10,710 bases of DNA, taken from contig CAYVQB010000035.1 of assembly GCA_964453985.1 (NCBI GenBank), forward strand, positions 1 through 10,710, read 5' to 3'. The position numbers and the translations under genes are program-made. Positions within the stretch are counted from its first letter, which is position 1, and each line of letters opens with the position of its first letter. This stretch comes from CAYVQB01 sp964453985. GTDB taxonomy: Bacteria > Babelota > Babeliae > Babelales > UASB340. Positions 6,301-10,710 of this stretch are shown one piece after another. Below the pieces are notes generated by a model. That model ran no database searches. It saw nothing but the letters and a program-made list of their open reading frames with translations, and was not told the DNA's origin.

Positions 6301-6957
6301 TACCACATGAAGGTGTTTGGGCCTGATGCCTTGTATAGATTCAAGCATTTCTATGTAACAACAAAGCTGAATAATAAAGTAAGGCTTTGCTTTTAGGGCA
6401 AGCTTTGTATCCCATGGTTCATAATGCCAATTTCCTAATTTTGAGGCACCTTCTATTTTTTTAAACAAAAAATCTGCATAGCCAGAAAAAATAATATTAT
6501 TCGCTTCATTATTATTAATTAAATTTGCTTGATAGATGATGTCATCACCTGCTGCCATTGCACTTTTTGTATCTGCATAACTGCTAGGACCTTGGGGTTC
6601 TAAGTGTTTAATCCCAAAAATATTGGTATAGATTTGTTTTATCATTGTTGCAATTGGCTTAATGAATGGCATGTGTTTTCTGATTATCTTTAGTGTCGTA
6701 CAAGAAGGTTTTAATCGATTTTTCGAATCATCGATTTCTGTGACTTTTCTGCCTTGTTCTTTTAATTTATTTAGAAAGTCATACTCATGTTTATGGCCTT
6801 TATCTTGTAATATTTTTAGATATGTATCAGAATCATCTGGCTTTATTTGCTCGGGAAATTCTAAATTATATCTGTCCATCCAAGTAATAAAGTCTGATTC
6901 CATGAATTTAATTAGATCAGATGGGGAATAGATTAATTGTTCGTTTATTTTGTTCAT
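3391..6957 (-). CDS. RecB-like nuclease / DEDD exonuclease / SF1 helicase fusion (TM0106-like)
   Basis: A complete 1188-residue multidomain protein. Residues 1-260 are a RecB/Cas4-like PD-(D/E)XK nuclease: H55, E58, D162 (GYADF), D183-x-K185 (EPWDTK) and the QxxxY motif Q197/Y201. About 285-335 looks like a helix-hairpin-helix linker. About 366-555 is an RNase H-like DEDD exonuclease of the YprB type: D371-x-E373, HYAPYE near 435-440, D469 and Y537-x3-D541 (YNEDDC). About 785-1165 is an Upf1/Dna2-like SF1 helicase: Walker A GPPGSGKT (807-814), Walker B VDEA (917-920), GDQ (942-944), YRLHP (986-990), QGQE (1113-1116) and NVAISRA (1146-1152). No motif is visibly broken. A weak GGGG SD (6966-6969) precedes ATG by eight bases, 41 nt after the upstream helicase gene, so the two form an operon. 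The architecture matches the TM0106-type putative RecB nucleases. An ATP-driven nucleic-acid-degrading machine is likely; a defence role is inferred. Confidence 0.88.
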   Translation of the reverse strand: MNKINEQLIYSPSDLIKFMESDFITWMDRYNLEFPEQIKPDDSDTYLKILQDKGHKHEYDFLNKLKEQGRKVTEIDDSKNRLKPSCTTLKIIRKHMPFIKPIATMIKQIYTNIFGIKHLEPQGPSSYADTKSAMAAGDDIIYQANLINNNEANNIIFSGYADFLFKKIEGASKLGNWHYEPWDTKLALKAKPYFIIQLCCYIEMLESIQGIRPKHLHVVLGNGDKKSFRTEDYFYFYEQLKSSFLQQQKNFNPNQPPELIGLENYGRWASHAEKILKEQDHLCIIANVSKTQLKNLWKAKIFTVTQLAKTTQTHIPGMPPSTLQTLKKQATLQLKSTGKTIPEYEIIYPQKNDRKGLALLPPSSVNDVWFDMEGYPHLEGGLEYLFGATHLDNNGNLTFKDWWSHNHLQEKNSFQDFINWVYIRWQNDPTMHIYHYAPYEPTALKRLMGRYGICEEKIDNLLRGDVFVDLYKIVNQGIRVGTPNYSLKNIELLYKSKARTSKVSKATDSIVYYERWLENPDGHDYNSSKLLKSIRSYNEDDCVSTKLLCNWLRDLQTQSTINYIAKPENMNENKTQEKLVDKNSVKVLARNLAQELFASLKVGNHLTKEQKTLSELFAYLLEFYNREEKPIWWAMFDRHNMTEDQLIDDPNSLGGLEQTKTPVQLVKNSYLYEYCFDPAQDTKIKSGSRCYYAHDLKTRANIVKINIEDGLVQIKIGPSKPIPPQRLSLIPDEYVSAKPIQESICAIIKEWHDTGKLPQAIEDFLLRRRPHIKKNSDGPIISGIRPLVEEVVNTIKNMNNTTLCIQGPPGSGKTYTAAQSIVELIRDGKTVGITSNSHKAIAHLINKVMEKTEEKNIDFAAVKIQSTRENFHVNSVKVTAKNSASDIFPNSRFKLIGGTAWAFSNKLAKGQLDYLFVDEAGQVSIANLLGMAASTKNIVLMGDQIQLNQPIKGSHPGESGKSCLDYFLGEHQTIPKELGVFLDTTYRLHPDICRFISNTFYEERLKPKACTNQRQIILSKKNDSLITKKSGILFVPVKHEGNSQSSNEEVEKIKKLIKELLKCSFKDHKASLHNEARSLTIDDILIVAPYNMQVLKIKEMIPQVKVGSVDKFQGQEAPVIIVSMCSSNTNDSARGLEFLFSKNRLNVAISRAQVLAIVVGNPELANTSCNTVNQLELTNLFCKIISEG

Positions 6958-6998
6958 ATAAATAACCCCATTAATTTGCGTTTAGCATAACTTATTAG

Positions 6999-9900
6999 TT
7001 AATTCAATAAATCTATTAAGGTTTTAATCACACCATTTTTATCGAATGTAGTATTTATCCAGTCAGAATATTTAACTCTGAAAAATCGCCATCCAGCTGA
7101 TTCTAATATTCGTTGACGCTCTTCATCACTTTCAGTATTGATACCGATGGCCTCATCGACTTCATCTTCAAAATGGCAAGGACCATCACATTCAATCGCA
7201 ATACGTTTTCCATTAGTTGTATTTGTAAGAACAAAATCGATTTTAAATCCGCAACTTTCAACTTGATTTTGAATTTTAAAACCTGTTTTTAGGTGGGTAG
7301 ATAAAAGTCTAAAAAACGTTTCTTCAAAATAGGAATCAAATCGCTTAAGGTCTGTTGAGCAAAATTTAACTTCTCCATTTTCCATAACATACTCAAGATA
7401 TTTTTTGAGCCAAATTTTATCAGGCATTTCTGAAATAGGCAAACTGATAAAACAATGTGCTTGTAATTTGGCACGAGAAAAAGCAACGTTTACTCGTCCT
7501 TTGTTTATATCAGCCCTTATGTCACCATCTTCGCCTGTAAGTGGGACATATTTGTTTTTTTGGGCTGGATGCCTGATAACAAATGAATATATGATAATTT
7601 CTTTTTCATCACCCTGGATACCATCAATAATGCTTACTTTGTAATTATCAAGTTCTTCTTTGAAGCCATTGTCTTCAAAGAGTTTGCGTATATAAGTGGC
7701 TTGGGCATTTAGAAAAGTTAGGATTCCTATTGATTTATCTTTATAGCAATCATCTTTACGCATTTCTTGAAACAATGCCAAGATTGCTTTTGCTTCAGCA
7801 ACATTTATGTTGTCTGAAATTTCATCACTCCAATCAGATTTGACTTGATGAACAAGCATTATGCGATTTGTATCTTTATATGTCAGGTAGTTGCTGTTAA
7901 CCGTAATAAGCTCTTTGCCTTTGGGTTTATAAAAATGTTTATTACTAAATCCAATCAATTCAGCAGGTGAGCGATAATGATAGCGAAGTGTTTTATCCAT
8001 AAAACCTCGCTTATATGCCATATCTAAAACAGATTGTATGGCAGAGCCGCTACATTTTATTTGTTTTTCTTCTGGAATTTGGTAGCGACGCGCTAATTCA
8101 TCAAAATCTCGATTTGATTTGAACATACCTGTGCTGTCTCGCATCTGTTCGCTATCGCCTACAAACAATACTCTGTTTGTTCGATACATAACTGGAAGCG
8201 TATAGGCAATATTACATTGCGAAGCTTCATCAAAAATTACATAGTCAAAAAGGCATGCTTCAAGAGGAATAATCCGACTTGCATCGTCAAGCTCCATAAT
8301 CCAAACAGGAATCAAGTCTAAGATATCTTTAAAATTTGAACTGTTTTTACGAAGAGTATCAAATGTTTTAAAGGCCTTTTTTGATTTTCCAAAAGCACTA
8401 GCTAATTTTCTGACAGTTTGTTTTATGGTGATACCATTCCATTTTTTAAGAATGTTTTGGTTGATGATATTTTGGATGTGTAAGCAAACATGTTTTTTTC
8501 TATCTTCTTCTATGGATTTTGTATTTTCACCGTTAAAGCTGCTTACGCTTTTTGTTGTAATGATTTTTTCAAGCTCAAATTTAACTTCTTGCATGCGTAA
8601 AATATTTACCTTGATTGTCTCTAAGTGCGTAGTACCCATGTTATTGATTTTTTGATCTATCCAAAGAAAATTATTTAATGAAAGTCCGCAAATAATAAGC
8701 TCATCATTAAGTTTTTTTTCTAAACAAGTAAGCTCTACTTTCTTTTCACTATGTATAAAGTAATTGATAAGGTTTTTAAGTCGAAATTGAATTTGTTTTA
8801 ACGGGATATTGGATACACATAGGTTTGTTAGAATCCATTGATTAATTTTTGGTGTTAAATCATTTTCAAATATCTTGAATTGTGAAGATAGCACTGAAAG
8901 GATTAGATTTTCTTTATTTTGAACATTTTTTTTATCATCACAATAACAAAAATATTCAAAAATAGTATCCATAAACTCATTTACTTGACGTCTAGATACA
9001 TCCATTGAAATAAAACTGTGTATATAATCACGAAACTCTCTAGGAAGTTTTGCAAGTTGGTGTCTAAGTCTGAAACTTCTCATTATGTTGTTTATCTTTT
9101 TCAATGGCTTAAAATGACCATCATAAGCTGTTTTAGCTAAATCATTTTTAATGATTAATATTTCATTTGTATATGCAAGTTTTTCTGGATTAAATACACG
9201 AAAAACATTATCTAATTTAAATTTTTCTTTTAAGGATTCATATTGTTGGTTTCTGCAAGCTGATTTTGCGATCTTTGTTTGAATTGCTTCTAACCCTACG
9301 GTTTTTATCAATATCTTTTCTTCAAGCATTCTGAGAATATTTGAATATTTATGTCCAGAAGTATTTAAGTCAAAAGAAAATTTACTAGAATCGTTTTTTT
9401 CAGAATTAGTGATTTGTGTTAACTCTATTTGTAGCTTGTTTATTGTTGTATGGATAACTTTTATTTTCTGGTAAATTTCAGGCGAAAAATTATTTGCAAA
9501 GCATTTAAGGTTTGAGATGTTACAGCATTCATATTCTTTAAGTTGCTTTTGTTCTTTTTCAAGCTGATAACACTTTCTCTGTATTGCAATGTTTTCATTT
9601 TGTTCATTTCGTAATTTTGCTTTCTTCTCAACAATTTCTGTCACAAGTGGTTTTTTTATTTTACTTTGTAGTTCAAGCTTTTCAATGTGAGCGCCAAGAG
9701 CGCTCAGCTGTGGCGCTATAGCATCATCTTTATCAGCTTTTTCTAGATGAGTTGAGTTTGAATTAGGAAGATAACCAAACAAATATTTGATTTTAAGTGA
9801 TTTGAGTTTGTTTTTTACAACTTTAAGAGCTTGCGCCTTTTGACTTACAAAAAGAACGCGCTTTCCAGTTGCAGCCAAATGACAAAGTATATTTGATATA

Positions 9901-10710
9901 GTCTCAGATTTTCCTGTCCCAGGAGGTCCTTGAATAATTGCTGCCTTATTGCCAAGAATTGATAATGTAGCAAGTTGCGATTTGTCATAGCAAAATGGAA
10001 AGTATAGATCTTTTTCATTTGGTATATCATTTTTAATGTTTAATTCATCATTCTTTGTCCAGCTTGTAAGTGCTGTGTGATTAACTTGTTCTTCCGGTAG
10101 CTTTGAGAGTTTCATTAGATCTTCAGTAAGAAAGAAATTTGTACGTGGACATAAATCAATTTTTAGGTCCTCTAATAAAAATGAATTTTCATCAAAGCTT
10201 GCATTTACAAGGCGTAATTTTGACTTAATGTTGTGCCATATATTTGTAAAAACCTCTACATTAGGCATGGGCAAATTAAGGTTCTGATTGTTTTCATATA
10301 TGCCCATTTCCTCCAAAAGCTGAAAGAATAAATTTTCGCCGAGAATTGTTTCTAGCATGCCAACATTGATTTTGACAGTAGAGTCAATGGCGTGAACAAA
10401 ATATACACCTTTGTCGCTTTTTCTAATATTAACTGCAAGCTCAAAAAGTGCGTAACGATCGGTTTTTGTTTGAATGTGTTGTTTATTATTTATTTCAGAA
10501 TTAATTTCATTCTCGGGCTCAATTGGAAGCTCGATTTCAATATGGCCAAATTTAAGAACTATCTGTTTGGTAAATTGGTCATTGCGATACTCGTTATAAA
10601 GATTCTCAAGTGTTTTTGCAATTTCTTTTTCATGTTCATATTGAGAACTTTTATTTTCAGGGACTTTTTTCGGATCAATTCCATAAAAAGTATCCAAACA
10701 AATAATTTCT
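6999..10710 (-). CDS. SF1 helicase with C-terminal Vsr/DUF559-like nuclease, 5'-partial
   Basis: The frame is open from the stop at 6999 to the right edge, so the N-terminus probably lies outside. The only in-window long-frame start is a TTG at 10697-10695 without an SD. Numbered from that TTG there are 1232 residues. About 240-1090 is an SF1 helicase: Walker A GPPGTGKS (257-264), Walker B FDEA (822-825), GDSEQ (847-851), YHYRSP (906-911), IQGDE (1027-1031) and NVAFSRA (1070-1076). A roughly 500-residue, Lys/Glu/Leu-rich helical insertion (about 310-810) separates Walker A from B. The C-terminus (about 1120-1232) is a Vsr/DUF559/MTES_1575-like PD-(D/E)XK nuclease: D1154 (KIDF), E1169-C-D1171-G, H1175, and the R-x9-GW-x-FFRV end. 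The order helicase-Vsr resembles large defence proteins reported as Hhe type (DUF4011-helicase-Vsr); an N-terminal DUF4011 cannot be checked here. It is co-transcribed with the downstream nuclease-helicase. Confidence 0.87.
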   Translation of the reverse strand, partial: EIICLDTFYGIDPKKVPENKSSQYEHEKEIAKTLENLYNEYRNDQFTKQIVLKFGHIEIELPIEPENEINSEINNKQHIQTKTDRYALFELAVNIRKSDKGVYFVHAIDSTVKINVGMLETILGENLFFQLLEEMGIYENNQNLNLPMPNVEVFTNIWHNIKSKLRLVNASFDENSFLLEDLKIDLCPRTNFFLTEDLMKLSKLPEEQVNHTALTSWTKNDELNIKNDIPNEKDLYFPFCYDKSQLATLSILGNKAAIIQGPPGTGKSETISNILCHLAATGKRVLFVSQKAQALKVVKNKLKSLKIKYLFGYLPNSNSTHLEKADKDDAIAPQLSALGAHIEKLELQSKIKKPLVTEIVEKKAKLRNEQNENIAIQRKCYQLEKEQKQLKEYECCNISNLKCFANNFSPEIYQKIKVIHTTINKLQIELTQITNSEKNDSSKFSFDLNTSGHKYSNILRMLEEKILIKTVGLEAIQTKIAKSACRNQQYESLKEKFKLDNVFRVFNPEKLAYTNEILIIKNDLAKTAYDGHFKPLKKINNIMRSFRLRHQLAKLPREFRDYIHSFISMDVSRRQVNEFMDTIFEYFCYCDDKKNVQNKENLILSVLSSQFKIFENDLTPKINQWILTNLCVSNIPLKQIQFRLKNLINYFIHSEKKVELTCLEKKLNDELIICGLSLNNFLWIDQKINNMGTTHLETIKVNILRMQEVKFELEKIITTKSVSSFNGENTKSIEEDRKKHVCLHIQNIINQNILKKWNGITIKQTVRKLASAFGKSKKAFKTFDTLRKNSSNFKDILDLIPVWIMELDDASRIIPLEACLFDYVIFDEASQCNIAYTLPVMYRTNRVLFVGDSEQMRDSTGMFKSNRDFDELARRYQIPEEKQIKCSGSAIQSVLDMAYKRGFMDKTLRYHYRSPAELIGFSNKHFYKPKGKELITVNSNYLTYKDTNRIMLVHQVKSDWSDEISDNINVAEAKAILALFQEMRKDDCYKDKSIGILTFLNAQATYIRKLFEDNGFKEELDNYKVSIIDGIQGDEKEIIIYSFVIRHPAQKNKYVPLTGEDGDIRADINKGRVNVAFSRAKLQAHCFISLPISEMPDKIWLKKYLEYVMENGEVKFCSTDLKRFDSYFEETFFRLLSTHLKTGFKIQNQVESCGFKIDFVLTNTTNGKRIAIECDGPCHFEDEVDEAIGINTESDEERQRILESAGWRFFRVKYSDWINTTFDKNGVIKTLIDLLN

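Noticed and set aside
5163..8655. Rightward ORFs of 69-89 codons opposite the helicase genes
   Set aside because: They lie entirely antisense to genes with intact, recognisable domains and have compositions expected of shadow frames.

Overview
The window is AT-rich DNA (about one third GC by eye) with tight gene packing, Shine-Dalgarno (SD) sites and bacterial protein families throughout. It reads as the accessory part of a bacterial chromosome: a genomic island or integrative element carrying a candidate nucleic-acid-targeting defence operon. The host is probably a low-GC proteobacterium, possibly gamma/Legionellales-like, but no gene here fixes the taxon.

Layout. Positions 1-306 hold no supported gene. 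They contain a GC-richer hairpin at the left edge, several overlapping palindromes, and a promoter ending in a palindrome over its -10 region. Next come an XRE-family repressor (307-624) and an overlapping ImmA/IrrE-type zinc metallopeptidase (608-1345), an arrangement known from mobile elements in which the protease inactivates the repressor. A 52-residue ORF (1393-1551) follows, and a clear Rho-independent terminator (1592-1633) closes this block.

A second rightward block is a compact integration module: a 54-residue ORF (1651-1815), an excisionase-like HTH protein with a four-cysteine zinc ribbon (1763-2269), and a tyrosine recombinase with all main catalytic residues (2272-3297). The genes overlap or nearly touch. 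A hairpin-rich convergent gap (about 3298-3390) separates this block from two very large leftward genes.

The leftward operon runs from beyond the right edge to 3391. Its first visible gene (6999 to beyond 10710) is an SF1 helicase with a C-terminal Vsr/DUF559-like nuclease and a long helical insertion between Walker A and Walker B. After 41 nt comes a 1188-residue protein that combines a RecB/Cas4-like PD-(D/E)XK nuclease, a DEDD RNase H-like exonuclease domain and an Upf1/Dna2-like SF1 helicase. Together they encode two helicase motors and three nuclease folds.

Working hypothesis (inference): the recombinase module moves the island, the XRE/ImmA pair senses stress and controls expression or mobility, and the helicase-nuclease pair is the cargo, probably degrading invading nucleic acid. 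The pairing of these two helicase-nucleases is the strongest candidate for an undescribed system.
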